NCBI RefSeq assembly: GCF_024138715.1
Contig: NZ_CP092074.1
Coordinates: forward strand, 2,232,001 to 2,296,000
Direction of reading: 5' to 3'
DNA from: Emticicia sp. 21SJ11W-3
Lineage (GTDB): Bacteria; Bacteroidota; Bacteroidia; Cytophagales; Spirosomataceae
Length of the DNA: 64,000 bases
The notes below the pieces were generated by a model. It saw nothing but the letters and a program-made list of their open reading frames with translations. It was not told where the DNA came from and did not search any database. Numbering within the stretch: the first letter of the stretch is position 1; each line of letters opens with the position of its first letter. Shown in pieces: positions 52,651-61,997 of the stretch. The position numbers were made by a program, and so were the translations under genes.

Positions 52651-53450
52651 CGGAAGATAAAAGTATGGCCAAGGAAGAGAAACCTGCCGCAGCAAACACG
52701 GTTTTTTCTTTAGAAAACAAACTGGCTTTAATAACAGGTGGTGGCAGCGGTATTGGCTTTAATATTGCCCAATGTATGATAGCCGCCGGTGCAAGAGTGG
52801 TTATAACCGGTCGGCGTGAACACGCCCTTCAGGAGTCAGTGAAGGCTTTAGGAGAATCGGCCATGTATGTAGTAAATGATGTTACAGAGTTAAGCACGCT
52901 CAATGGCCTTGTTGAATACATTGAATCCAGCATTGGGTCGATTGATATTCTGGTTAATAATGCGGGTATAAACATGAAAAAACCTGCGTTGGAGGTTTCT
53001 GACGAAGACTTCAACAAAATCATTCATACTAATCTGAATGCTGTTTTTGCCCTTACACGTGCCTGCGCAAGCCGTATGATTGCCCGTAAAAGCGGCTGCA
53101 TACTCATGATATCATCTATGGCTGCCTATTATGGAATTGACAGGGTGGTGGCCTATGCGGCCTCAAAGTCTGGCGTTGAGGGTATGGTGAAAGTACTGGC
53201 CTCAGAGTTTTCAAAATTCAATGTGCGCGTTAATTCCATAGCGCCTGGCTTTATTGAAACTTCGATGATGAGAACCGCCATGAACAGCGACCCCGACAGA
53301 ATGAACCGCGCATTAGGCCGTACACCAATGGGTAAATTCGGAAAGCCCGACGATATCGGCTGGGCGGCAGTATTTCTGGCATCAGAAGCAGCGGCTTATA
53401 TTACCGGAGCTTCATTGCCCGTAGACGGAGGTAACTCTATTGGATTCTGA
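52647..53450 (+). CDS. SDR-family oxidoreductase, probable D-fructuronate reductase
   Basis: A 267-residue NAD(P)-dependent short-chain dehydrogenase. TGGGSGIGFNIA (cofactor), NNAGIN, the Ser in ISSMAAYYG, the catalytic YAASK and the SLPVDGGNSIGF end are all present. It starts within the stop of the GH67 gene, so the two are translationally coupled. Sitting beside uxuA, it most likely turns fructuronate into mannonate, taking the place of UxuB, which belongs to another family. Gluconate 5-dehydrogenase-like activity is the main alternative. Confidence 0.88.
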   Translation: MTEDKSMAKEEKPAAANTVFSLENKLALITGGGSGIGFNIAQCMIAAGARVVITGRREHALQESVKALGESAMYVVNDVTELSTLNGLVEYIESSIGSIDILVNNAGINMKKPALEVSDEDFNKIIHTNLNAVFALTRACASRMIARKSGCILMISSMAAYYGIDRVVAYAASKSGVEGMVKVLASEFSKFNVRVNSIAPGFIETSMMRTAMNSDPDRMNRALGRTPMGKFGKPDDIGWAAVFLASEAAAYITGASLPVDGGNSIGF

Positions 53451-53493
53451 TTATTTGCAAAACAATCAATTTTTTAATTTAATACTCAAATAA

Positions 53494-54540
53494 ATGCATA
53501 GCCTTAAACAAAAAACGCTTGCGCTGTTGGCCTTTACTGTTGTAGCAACAACAAGCCATGCCCAAACCAAGAAGCAACCCATTTCTCAGCCATTGGTGAG
53601 CCATATTTTTACTGCAGACCCTTCGGCTCATGTTTTTAAGGGCAGGATATATATTTATCCGAGCCATGACATAGAGTCTGGCATTAAGCAGGATGACAAC
53701 GGCAGCCATTTTGACATGAAAGATTACCATATTCTTTCAATGGACAGCCCGACCGGTAAAGTAACTGATCATGGCGTAGCACTTGATATTAAAGATATTC
53801 CCTGGGCTGGCCGCCAGCTTTGGGCGCCTGATGCGGCCTATAAAAACGGTACCTATTACCTGTATTTTCCGGTAAAAGATAAACAGGATGTGTTCAGAAT
53901 AGGGGTGGCCACCAGCAAAAAACCGGAAGGGCCGTTTAAGCCTGAAAAAACACCAATGGCAGGTACGTTCAGTATTGACCCGACTGTTTTTCAGGATACC
54001 GACGGAAAATATTATATGTATTTTGGAGGTATCTGGGGCGGACAATTGCAACGCTGGGCCAGTGGCAAATACGAGGCCGACGGAAAACTAAGAGCAACCA
54101 ATGAACAGGCGCTTTTACCCAAAATTGCCAGACTAAGCAACGATATGCTTACCCTTGCCGAACCCGCAAAGGATATCCGGATTGTTGATGAAAACGGCAA
54201 GCTGTTTACAGAGGGCAATAACGACAAACGTTTCTTTGAAGCCGCATGGTTGCACAAATACAAAGGTAAATACTATTTGTCTTATTCAACCGGCGACACG
54301 CATAATATCTGCTATGCCATAGGCGATAACCCTTACGGACCATTTACTTACAAAGGTATAGTATTGAAACCGGTAGAGGGTTGGACAAACCATCATTCAA
54401 TTATTGAATTTAAAGGTAAATGGTACTTGTATTATCATGACGTTCAGATTAGCGGCCAGACTCACCTGCGCAACATCAAGGTAACAGAATTGAAGTATAA
54501 TCCGGACGGAACCATCCAGACCATCGAACCTTATAAATAA
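53494..54540 (+). CDS. GH43 beta-xylosidase/arabinofuranosidase type
   Basis: A 348-residue secreted five-bladed propeller glycosidase. Signal peptide ends near SHAQ. The general base is D42 in FTADPSAHVF; IDPTVFQDTDGKYYMYFGG holds the pKa-tuning Asp, and the acid is a Glu in FFEAAWLHKYKGKYYLSYS. The QLWAPDAAYKNGTYYLYFP segment is typical. No C-terminal binding domain is present, so this is the short single-domain form. It would release xylose or arabinose from xylo-oligosaccharides. Confidence 0.93.
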   Translation: MHSLKQKTLALLAFTVVATTSHAQTKKQPISQPLVSHIFTADPSAHVFKGRIYIYPSHDIESGIKQDDNGSHFDMKDYHILSMDSPTGKVTDHGVALDIKDIPWAGRQLWAPDAAYKNGTYYLYFPVKDKQDVFRIGVATSKKPEGPFKPEKTPMAGTFSIDPTVFQDTDGKYYMYFGGIWGGQLQRWASGKYEADGKLRATNEQALLPKIARLSNDMLTLAEPAKDIRIVDENGKLFTEGNNDKRFFEAAWLHKYKGKYYLSYSTGDTHNICYAIGDNPYGPFTYKGIVLKPVEGWTNHHSIIEFKGKWYLYYHDVQISGQTHLRNIKVTELKYNPDGTIQTIEPYK

Positions 54541-54551
54541 GTAATCCAATC

Positions 54552-55619
54552 ATGAAAATAATTGTGGCTATGGCCTGGGTTATTCTGATTTGCCTGGTTA
54601 CAGCACAGGCACAGGAAACCAAAGGATTGAAAGATTATTACAAGGGGTATTTTCCGGTTGGGGTGGCCGTTAGCCCCCGAATGATGGAGCCGGGGCCGGA
54701 GTCTGCCCTGATATTGCAGCATTTTAATAGTGTAACACCCGAAAACGCTATGAAAATGGGGCCGATTCATCCGGAAGAAAACCGGTATAACTGGGAGCCT
54801 GCCGATAAAATTGTAGACTTTGCTGTTAAAAATGGTCTGAAAGTACGGGGTCATACGCTTTGCTGGCACACCCAGGCGCCCAATTGGTTTTTTACCAAAA
54901 ATGGTCAACCGGTAACAAAAGAAGAGCTTCTGGCGCGCATGAAGCAACACATTACCGACGTAGTAACGCGCTATAAAGGTAAACTTTATGCCTGGGACGT
55001 AGTGAATGAGGCCGTGCCAGATGTAGGAGAAGAGGTTTACAGAAAAACCAAATTTTATGAGATTATTGGTGAAGAGTATATCGAAAAAGCCTTTGAATAT
55101 GCCCATGCCGCAGACCCTGACGCCGTTTTGTTTTATAATGATTACAACACCGAGAACGCATCGAAGCGCGATAGGATTTTCAGGCTTGTAAAGAAACTGA
55201 AAGATAAAGGAGTGCCTATTCATGGCGTTGGCTTGCAGGGGCACTGGTCTGTTTATGAACCAACAGCACAAGAACTGGAAGAGTCAATCACTAAATTTGC
55301 TTCTTTAGGTTTGCAGGTGCAGATTACTGAAATGGATGTTTCGGTATATGTAAAAGAGCATGAACGCAGGGAGAAACGGCCTACTGATATAACGTCTTAC
55401 CCGCCTGAAATTCAAAAAAAGCAGGCAGAGCATTATAAAATGCTTTTTGAGGTATTCAGAAAATACAAAGGTCAGCTGACAGGTGTTACCTTCTGGAATT
55501 TGTCTGATAAATCAACCTGGCTGGATGCCTTCCCTTTTGTGGGTAGGAAAGACTACCCCTTGCTATTTGATGAAAACTATAAGCCTAAGCAGGCTTATTG
55601 GGAAGTAGTTAAGTTTTAA
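54552..55619 (+). CDS. Endo-1,4-beta-xylanase, GH10
   Basis: A 355-residue secreted TIM-barrel enzyme with signal peptide (ending AQAQ). The acid/base is E153 in WDVVNEAVPD and the nucleophile E260 in QVQITEMDVSV. HTLCWHTQAPNWF and VTFWNLSDKSTWLD frame the active site. It cuts glucuronoxylan inside the chain. It is the last gene of the operon and is followed by a terminator. There is no T9SS tail, so action in the periplasm on imported oligosaccharides is likely. Confidence 0.96.
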   Translation: MKIIVAMAWVILICLVTAQAQETKGLKDYYKGYFPVGVAVSPRMMEPGPESALILQHFNSVTPENAMKMGPIHPEENRYNWEPADKIVDFAVKNGLKVRGHTLCWHTQAPNWFFTKNGQPVTKEELLARMKQHITDVVTRYKGKLYAWDVVNEAVPDVGEEVYRKTKFYEIIGEEYIEKAFEYAHAADPDAVLFYNDYNTENASKRDRIFRLVKKLKDKGVPIHGVGLQGHWSVYEPTAQELEESITKFASLGLQVQITEMDVSVYVKEHERREKRPTDITSYPPEIQKKQAEHYKMLFEVFRKYKGQLTGVTFWNLSDKSTWLDAFPFVGRKDYPLLFDENYKPKQAYWEVVKF

Positions 55620-55642
55620 TTGAGTACTATGATGAAACGTTC

Positions 55643-55674
55643 AAGGGGGTGATTGCAAAATCGCTCCCTTTTTT
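55643..55674 (+). terminator. Terminator of the glucuronoxylan operon
   Basis: AAGGGGGTGATT and AATCGCTCCCTT (55643-55670) pair with two G-T wobbles, then TTTT. It lies 23 nt past the xylanase stop. Confidence 0.82.
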
Positions 55675-55830
55675 AATATCTGGTCGAACGCCTATTATGC
55701 GAAAGTTCATTGATGAAGGTTTCTTAATGGCCAATGGAATAAGTGCTGCTTTTGATTATAAGATTTATTATGGCTGCCTTAATCTTTTATCAGGACTTGT
55801 GTATTTTTGAATTTTTAAAATTCCTTTCGC

Positions 55831-56250
55831 ATGAAGAAATTATTTATTTCAATCGCAATTCTATTTACTGCCAGCAGTTTGTTGGCACAAACCAAGGCTC
55901 CTGAAATACAAAAGGGTAATTTTATGGACGATTATAAAATTACCTATACCATTAATGATACCCTCTGGACACAAAAGCCCAATGCTAAATACCATATTAT
56001 TAAATGGAATGAAAAAGAGCAGTATCTGATAGCCAGAAATGACGTGGGGAATCCTGCCGATGGCGGGTTGTACACCAGAATTGACTACATGGCATTTGAA
56101 AACATGAGCCCATTTTTATGGGGATTCTGCCTGAGCGCTTATAATGCCCCTACTGCAAAGGCCGCAGAAGCCGTAAAAATTGCCGACAGAGCCAATCCAC
56201 GTAAAGGCTGCAACGGGTTTCCGTTTTCGAGAATGAAGCGGGTGGAGTAG
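55831..56250 (+). CDS. Small secreted protein of unknown function
   Basis: A 139-residue protein with a signal peptide (MKKLFISIAILFTASSLLAQ). The mature part is short and mixed in character: MDDYKITYTINDTLWTQ, YHIIKWNEKEQYLIARND and a conserved-looking WGFCLSAYNAPTAKAAEA segment, with two Cys residues. I do not recognise a family. A TATTTTTG -7 element lies at 55802-55809, 21 nt before the ATG. It is next to the xylan operon but outside its terminator, so it is probably expressed on its own. Confidence 0.75.
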   Translation: MKKLFISIAILFTASSLLAQTKAPEIQKGNFMDDYKITYTINDTLWTQKPNAKYHIIKWNEKEQYLIARNDVGNPADGGLYTRIDYMAFENMSPFLWGFCLSAYNAPTAKAAEAVKIADRANPRKGCNGFPFSRMKRVE

Positions 56251-56258
56251 TGGAGATG

Positions 56259-56292
56259 TAAAAATAAAAGCGGATGAAAATTCACCCGCTTT
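56259..56292. terminator. Bidirectional terminator between the small secreted protein and the RND operon
   Basis: AAAGCGG (56267-56273) and CCGCTTT (56286-56292) with an inner GAA/TTC pairing. T-rich sequence follows on the minus strand. It separates two convergent genes. Confidence 0.75.
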
Positions 56293-56319
56293 ATCCGTTC
56301 AACTATTATTTGACATCAT

Positions 56320-59300
56320 TTAAACCGTTTCAACCTTTGATACTTTGGCATTGGTTTTTTGCTTTCCGCCAATGCCAAAGATTTTATTTACTTTTATTCT
56401 CCAGCCTTCAATTACCAAATAAACTGATGGAACAAGAATTAATGTCAGTACCATTGAGCTTGTTAAGCCTCCGATAATAACCCACGCCATACCATTTTTT
56501 GTTTCAGCACCTGCGCCAGATGCCAATGCTATGGGCAGCATACCGAATATCATGGCCAGGGTGGTCATTAATATCGGGCGTAAACGTTCTTTACCCGCTT
56601 CAATCAACGCTTCTTTTACGCTCATGCCTTCGCTTTTCAGGTGGTTGGTGAAGTCTACAATCAGAATCGCATTCTTACAAACCAGGCCAAGCAACATAAT
56701 CAGACCCAGAATAGCGAAAATAGTGAGCGAGTTCATGGTCAAAGCCAGTGCCAGAATGGCGCCAATCATGGCTACAGGTATAGAGAATAACACCACAAAC
56801 GGATACACCACACTTTCGTAAAGGGCTATCATAATCAGGTAAACCAAAAGAATCCCGATACCCATTGCCAGACCTAAACTTCCGAAAGCATCTCCCTGGT
56901 TTTTGGCGTCTCCCAGATAATCAATAATCACGCCTTCCGGCAATTTGGTTTTGGCCAGTTCTTTCTTGATGTCTTCAACAATGGTACCCGATGGGCGACC
57001 CACAGCCGCTGAGTTAATTTTAATTGAACTCAGCCGGTCTGTTCTTTCAAGAATAGACTGCCCAACTATTTCAGTAATATTGGCAAAGTCGGTCAGTTTT
57101 ACGATTGCACCGCGGTTGTTGCGTATGGTCAGGTTTTTTACGTTCTCAATATTGCGTTTATCTGACTTATCAAAGATAATATTGATACCGTATTCTTCAC
57201 CCTTATCCTTAAATTTGGTGTTATTGTTTCCCTGAAAAGCTATCTGAACGGCAGAGCCTACTTCCGGAATACTCAAACCCAGTTTAGACATCCTGTCGCG
57301 GTCTATGTTAATAGCCACTTCTGTTTTAGGGCTTTTAGTACTGTATTTTACGTAGTCTGTGCCGGGTACTTTTACCACAATCTGTTTTACAATGGCTGCG
57401 GCTTCTACTACGTCGTCCATTACGGTTCCTTTCACGGCAATGGTAATCGGCGCCTGCGCATTACCCGTAGCCGATATAGGCTGAATATTGACACTCAGAC
57501 CAGGAATCTTCGAAATGGTATCGCGCATGATTTGCCCAAACTCATCAGTTGATAGTTTTCTATCATGCTTATCAACCAATGTTACTGTAATTTCGGCAAG
57601 GTTACTGTTTGAAGAATTACCTACTACCGATGATTGTGTACCAACATTCGAGAAAACATTGGTTACTTCTGGTCTTTCCAGCAACATTTTCTCAACTTTT
57701 GCAACTGCCTGATTGGTCTGTACTAATGGTGTTTCAGGCGACATATCCAGCTGTATAGACAACTCACCACGGTCTGCATTGCCTATAAATGATGCCCCTA
57801 CAAAACCTTTTGCAAGCAGGGTGAATGTAGCAACAAACAAGAGTATGATACCAATAAACACGTAACGCTTATGACCAAGAGACCAGCTGAGGGCAGATAT
57901 GTACATATCACGTATCTTGTCAATGATGCTCTCAAAGCCAAGGTTTAGTTTACCCCAAAGCGTTTTTTTATTCAGAATCTCAAGTTTACCCCATCTTGAA
58001 GCCAGCAGAGGTGTAAGAGTAAATGAAACAAACAAGCTCATAAGGGTAGAGAACACAATTACCAGCGAAAACTCTTTCAGGATGTTTCCAATTAACCCAC
58101 CCGCCAGTGCAAGTGGTAAAAACACCACAACATCAACAAGGGTAATGGCCATCGCAGTAAAGCCAATCTCATTTCTTCCCTCCAACGATGCTTCGCGTTT
58201 GTCTTTACCCATTTCAAGGTGGCGGTAAATATTTTCTAACACCACAATGCTATCATCTACAAGAATACCTACAACTAAAGACAAGGCCATCAGGGTCATC
58301 AGGTTCAGCGAGAAACCAAACGCCCACATCAGTATAAAGGTGGGTATCATGGCTGATGGAATAGCCACCAACACAAACAACGAGCTTCTGATACTGTGCA
58401 GAAACAACACCATAACCACACCAACAATAATAATGGCCAGGTATAAATCGTGCATAACGGCATCAGCAGAAGCGAGGGTATAAACCGACTGGTCAGAGGC
58501 GATTTCGTAATTGAAATCTTTTGACGGATAACTAGCCTTGATTTTAGCCAATGCCGCTTTTGCGCCTTTACTTACTTCTACAGCGTTGGCATCGGTTTGC
58601 TTCATTATCTGTATACCAATGGCCGGTCTGCCGTTTATGCGGTTAAGCGTACTGGCTTCTGTTTGAGAGTCGGTTACACTGGCAATGTCTTTCAATAATA
58701 TACGGCTGCCGTTAGTGTTTTCGCGTATTACCAGATTTCTGATGTCTTCTACTTTTTTCAATTTCGCATCCAGTCGCAATGAAAAACGCGACTGATCGGT
58801 TTTAATACTACCCGCCGGGTAAGAAACACCACTACCCGCAATAACCTGATTAACGGTTGATGATGAGATATTGTAAGTCTGCAGTTTATCGTTGTCCAGA
58901 TATACTTCAATCTCCCTTTCGTTGCCTCCAATAATGTTTACCTGTGCCACACCGGCCACGTTGGTAAGCAAAGGTTTTACCTGCAGGTCAATGAAATCGT
59001 AAAGCTCGGTTTGCGGTATTTTTGATGTGGCGCTCACTTTCAGAATCGGCAGGTCATCAAGGCTTAGTCTGGTTACCACCGGGTCATCAATGTCGTCAGG
59101 AAGTCTCGATTTTATCTGATTAACCTTTCGTTCAGCATCTTGTTGGGCATTAATTACATTAAAACCCGACTTCAGGGTTACGGTTATCAGAGAAAGACCC
59201 TCTTGAGAAGAAGAGGATATCATGTCTACCCCTTCAATAGATGATACCGCTTCTTCCAGAGGTTTAGTTACACTGCTTTCTACTTCGTCAGATGCAGCGC

Positions 59301-59457
59301 CTCTGTAAGTAGTCTGCACCATAATTACATTCGTTTCAAATTTCGGTAACAGGTTATAATTCAATGTTTTATAACTGATAAAGCCGAATAGTATGAGGGT
59401 AACGAAAATTACTGTAATCAGTAAGGGTCGTTTAATTGATAATTCTGTTATTGACAT
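56320..59457 (-). CDS. RND efflux permease (HAE1/AcrB type)
   Basis: A 1045-residue inner-membrane proton antiporter with twelve helices. Typical parts are SITELSIKRPLLITVIF at the N terminus, TTYRGAASDEVESSVTKPLEEA, GILVDDSIVVLENIYRH with the proton-relay Asp pair near 400, and LGLVCKNAILIVDF near 930. It forms a tripartite pump with the adaptor and TolC protein upstream, exporting drugs, detergents or other toxic molecules. It starts 9 nt after the adaptor gene and is last in the operon. Confidence 0.95.
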   Translation of the reverse strand: MSITELSIKRPLLITVIFVTLILFGFISYKTLNYNLLPKFETNVIMVQTTYRGAASDEVESSVTKPLEEAVSSIEGVDMISSSSQEGLSLITVTLKSGFNVINAQQDAERKVNQIKSRLPDDIDDPVVTRLSLDDLPILKVSATSKIPQTELYDFIDLQVKPLLTNVAGVAQVNIIGGNEREIEVYLDNDKLQTYNISSSTVNQVIAGSGVSYPAGSIKTDQSRFSLRLDAKLKKVEDIRNLVIRENTNGSRILLKDIASVTDSQTEASTLNRINGRPAIGIQIMKQTDANAVEVSKGAKAALAKIKASYPSKDFNYEIASDQSVYTLASADAVMHDLYLAIIIVGVVMVLFLHSIRSSLFVLVAIPSAMIPTFILMWAFGFSLNLMTLMALSLVVGILVDDSIVVLENIYRHLEMGKDKREASLEGRNEIGFTAMAITLVDVVVFLPLALAGGLIGNILKEFSLVIVFSTLMSLFVSFTLTPLLASRWGKLEILNKKTLWGKLNLGFESIIDKIRDMYISALSWSLGHKRYVFIGIILLFVATFTLLAKGFVGASFIGNADRGELSIQLDMSPETPLVQTNQAVAKVEKMLLERPEVTNVFSNVGTQSSVVGNSSNSNLAEITVTLVDKHDRKLSTDEFGQIMRDTISKIPGLSVNIQPISATGNAQAPITIAVKGTVMDDVVEAAAIVKQIVVKVPGTDYVKYSTKSPKTEVAINIDRDRMSKLGLSIPEVGSAVQIAFQGNNNTKFKDKGEEYGINIIFDKSDKRNIENVKNLTIRNNRGAIVKLTDFANITEIVGQSILERTDRLSSIKINSAAVGRPSGTIVEDIKKELAKTKLPEGVIIDYLGDAKNQGDAFGSLGLAMGIGILLVYLIMIALYESVVYPFVVLFSIPVAMIGAILALALTMNSLTIFAILGLIMLLGLVCKNAILIVDFTNHLKSEGMSVKEALIEAGKERLRPILMTTLAMIFGMLPIALASGAGAETKNGMAWVIIGGLTSSMVLTLILVPSVYLVIEGWRIKVNKIFGIGGKQKTNAKVSKVETV

Positions 59458-59466
59458 AGCTCAGGA

Positions 59467-60528
59467 TTATTTATTAGGTGAAATCAGCACATTACTACCG
59501 TCTACAATGTTGATGATACCCTCTGTAATGATAGTTTCACCTTCGTTTAAACCACTTAAAACTTCTACGTTTTCGCCGATTTCTCTGCCCAATACAATTT
59601 TACGCAACACTGCCTTCTTGCCTTCAACCACAAATACATAAGGGTTTTTCATGCCGTCGCCCAGGGCTTTTTTAGGTATCTGCAAAGCATTGGCGCTTTT
59701 GTTCAGGTTAAATTCCACTTTTACGTAAGTACCGGCTTTCAATGCCGCATTGCCATTGGCCAGTAAAACATCTACTTTGTAGTTGTGGTTGTCGTCTCCC
59801 TGAGGGCTGATATAGATGATTTTACCGTTGAAAGTTTTGGTAGGGTAAACGTCTGTAGTAACCGTAGCGGGTTGACCCAGTTTCAGTTCGTACACATCTT
59901 TTTCGTTTACATAAACAACTGTTTTTAACTGGCTTACATCAACCAGCGAAGCAATTACGGTACCCATGTTTACGTACTCACCGGCTGTCAGCTTTTTATC
60001 GGTTACTATGCCGCTGATTGGTGAAATAATGCGCGCATCGGCAATTTGCTGTTTCAATTGCGCCGCCTGTAGCTGGTTGTTTTCGTAGTTAAACCGGGCA
60101 TCATTTACAGCGGTTTCGTTAATGGCGTTTCCGGCAAGCAAATCTTTATTGCGTTCGTAGTCAGTTTTGGCCTTATTGATGGTCAGCTCTGTTGATTGCA
60201 GGTTGATTTGCTTCACTTTTGAATCAATGGTACCAATTACCTGGCCTTTGTTTACTCTTGAGCCCAACTCAATATTCAGGGTTTCAATTTTACCCTGGGT
60301 TCCTGTGGATATAGTAGCTTTTTCTTTGGGTTCTAAAACGGCAGGCAAGGTCAGGTTGCCGCTTACGGGCAGCAGTGCCACTGTTGTGGTAGCCACATAA
60401 ACAGGCACCTGGCTGCGGTCTACCACCTTTTTGCTTTCGTCTATTTTCTTTTTGTTGGCCACCAGCTTAAACGAAATGGCACCAATAATGCCCACGATAA
60501 TAGCTATTGTGATGATTCTTGTTTTCAT
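59467..60528 (-). CDS. RND efflux periplasmic adaptor (membrane fusion protein)
   Basis: A 353-residue protein with an N-terminal membrane anchor. TISTGTQGKIETLNIELGSRVNKGQVIGTID is the first biotinyl-lipoyl half, a helical hairpin follows (about 105-160), then DARIISPISGIVTDKKLTAGEYVNMG, the second half, and the beta-barrel and membrane-proximal domains. It bridges the permease and the outer-membrane channel. It lies between tolC and the permease gene in one operon. Confidence 0.95.
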   Translation of the reverse strand: MKTRIITIAIIVGIIGAISFKLVANKKKIDESKKVVDRSQVPVYVATTTVALLPVSGNLTLPAVLEPKEKATISTGTQGKIETLNIELGSRVNKGQVIGTIDSKVKQINLQSTELTINKAKTDYERNKDLLAGNAINETAVNDARFNYENNQLQAAQLKQQIADARIISPISGIVTDKKLTAGEYVNMGTVIASLVDVSQLKTVVYVNEKDVYELKLGQPATVTTDVYPTKTFNGKIIYISPQGDDNHNYKVDVLLANGNAALKAGTYVKVEFNLNKSANALQIPKKALGDGMKNPYVFVVEGKKAVLRKIVLGREIGENVEVLSGLNEGETIITEGIINIVDGSNVLISPNK

Positions 60529-60573
60529 TTTTTTGTATTTTAAAAGCTAAGGAAGCTATGGTTTTTAATGATG

Positions 60574-61923
60574 TTACTTTAATTGATTTACATAGGTTGA
60601 TAGGTTGCCCTGAGCCTTTTCAAAGTCAACGCGGGCGGTTAAGAAGTTGAGCAATGATGATATATAATTGCTTTGTGCTTCTTTGTACGAATAGTCAGAG
60701 TTCAGAAAATCGGTGAGTGATGCTGTTCCTTTCTGATACTGCAAACTTGTGTTTTTAAGAATGTCGGCAGCCAGGTCAAGTGTTTCTTTGTTGTCGTTCA
60801 TGCTGGTGTAAGAACGGAACAAAGCAGTGTTGGCATTCTGAAACTGCAACTGGTAATTTCTTGAGCTTATTTTCAGATTCTCTTCTGCATTCAAGAGGCT
60901 TAGCTTGCTTTGTGTCAACTGGCTTTTCTTTCGGTTACCGTCAAAAATCGGTATGTTGAGTTTTAACCCAACAGAAGAGTAATCGAACCAGTTACCGAAA
61001 GATTTGCCGAAGTCGTTGCCGAATGTCTGCGCTCCATAGCGCGCATACCCGGCCAGCGTGGGGTAAAAAGCAAACTTTTTACGTTCCACATCTAATTGCT
61101 GAAGTCTGATATTGTTTGATAAAATCTTGTAATCGAGCAGGTTTTTGGTTTCCAGTGTTGTATTAACCGGCATACTTACCTGCATAGAATAGTCCAGCGA
61201 ATCATTGATGGCAATATTTTGTGCCAGATCCATGCCCATGGCAAATTTCAGTTTGTTAAGTGCCAGCTCTTTATTGGTTTTTAAAAGCGACAACTGCGAC
61301 CTGATGTTGCTCTGGCTTACACGCATACGGTCGTAATCTATCTTTTTGGCTACACCTTTTTCGTACTGCAATTGCAGGATTCTCAGTAACTCTTCATATT
61401 TTTTTTCGTTCTCAACCAGTAGTTTTTCCTGTTCGTTCAGCGTCAATATCTGGTAGTAGGCTGCTACGGTATTATAAACGATGGTTTCATTGTTTTGCAA
61501 CAATTTAAGGTCTGCCAGCAGGGTATTTACGCGGTTGGCTTCTTTAGCTACAGTTATGGTTCTGTCAAAAATGACCTGATCTACCTGTGCCACCACATTG
61601 GTGTTATACTGGTTACCAAACTGAATCTTAATTTCTTCTTTACTGAAAGCCCCTGCAGGAAGCACCGTTACCTGGCGTTTCAGGTTGTCGTCAAAAGTTC
61701 CTGTCCCATTTACTTGTGGCAGGTATCCGGCCAGCGCCTCGGTTTTCTTTTGCTTGGCTATCAGAACCTCATTTTTATAAATAGTACTGCTGGGGTTGTT
61801 GGCAAGGCTGTAAGCAATGCTTTCTTTCAAACTAAAAATAGTAGGGTTTGCCTGTTGAGCCTGAGTTACTACGGTGGCACATAAAGCAAAAACAGCAAGT
61901 GGTATGACTTTTACTTTTTTCAT
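60574..61923 (-). CDS. TolC-family outer-membrane efflux channel
   Basis: A 449-residue exported protein from the ATG at 61923; the longer frame starts at TTG four codons earlier. The signal peptide ends near VTQAQ. The OEP repeats are long coiled helices such as ITVAKEANRVNTLLADLKLLQ and the C-terminal LTQSKLSLLNAEENLKISSRNYQLQF. Trimers form the outer-membrane duct for the pump. It lies 74 nt downstream of a GbsR-type regulator gene, and a copy of the putative operator covers the gap. Confidence 0.94.
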   Translation of the reverse strand: MKKVKVIPLAVFALCATVVTQAQQANPTIFSLKESIAYSLANNPSSTIYKNEVLIAKQKKTEALAGYLPQVNGTGTFDDNLKRQVTVLPAGAFSKEEIKIQFGNQYNTNVVAQVDQVIFDRTITVAKEANRVNTLLADLKLLQNNETIVYNTVAAYYQILTLNEQEKLLVENEKKYEELLRILQLQYEKGVAKKIDYDRMRVSQSNIRSQLSLLKTNKELALNKLKFAMGMDLAQNIAINDSLDYSMQVSMPVNTTLETKNLLDYKILSNNIRLQQLDVERKKFAFYPTLAGYARYGAQTFGNDFGKSFGNWFDYSSVGLKLNIPIFDGNRKKSQLTQSKLSLLNAEENLKISSRNYQLQFQNANTALFRSYTSMNDNKETLDLAADILKNTSLQYQKGTASLTDFLNSDYSYKEAQSNYISSLLNFLTARVDFEKAQGNLSTYVNQLK

Positions 61924-61953
61924 TATTTTGTACAATATTGAGAATTAGTTTTA

Positions 61954-61985
61954 TTTTTTTAGTTCAGAAATAAAAGAACCAAAAA
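61954..61985. promoter_or_regulatory. Second GbsR-type operator, ahead of tolC
   Basis: TTTTTTTAGTTC (61954-61965), 10 nt, GAACCAAAAA (61976-61985). The arms and spacing match the site at 62499-62532, with one C in place of T in the right arm. It is 31 nt upstream of the tolC ATG. Confidence 0.6.
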
Positions 61986-61997
61986 GGGTAAAAAATT

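Noticed and set aside
54531-55271. 246-codon minus-strand ORF
   Set aside because: Antisense to the GH10 xylanase, whose catalytic motifs are intact on the plus strand.
55697-55810. 37-codon ORF between the xylan terminator and the small secreted protein gene
   Set aside because: No promoter or recognisable motif, and its 3' end is the -7 element of the next gene.
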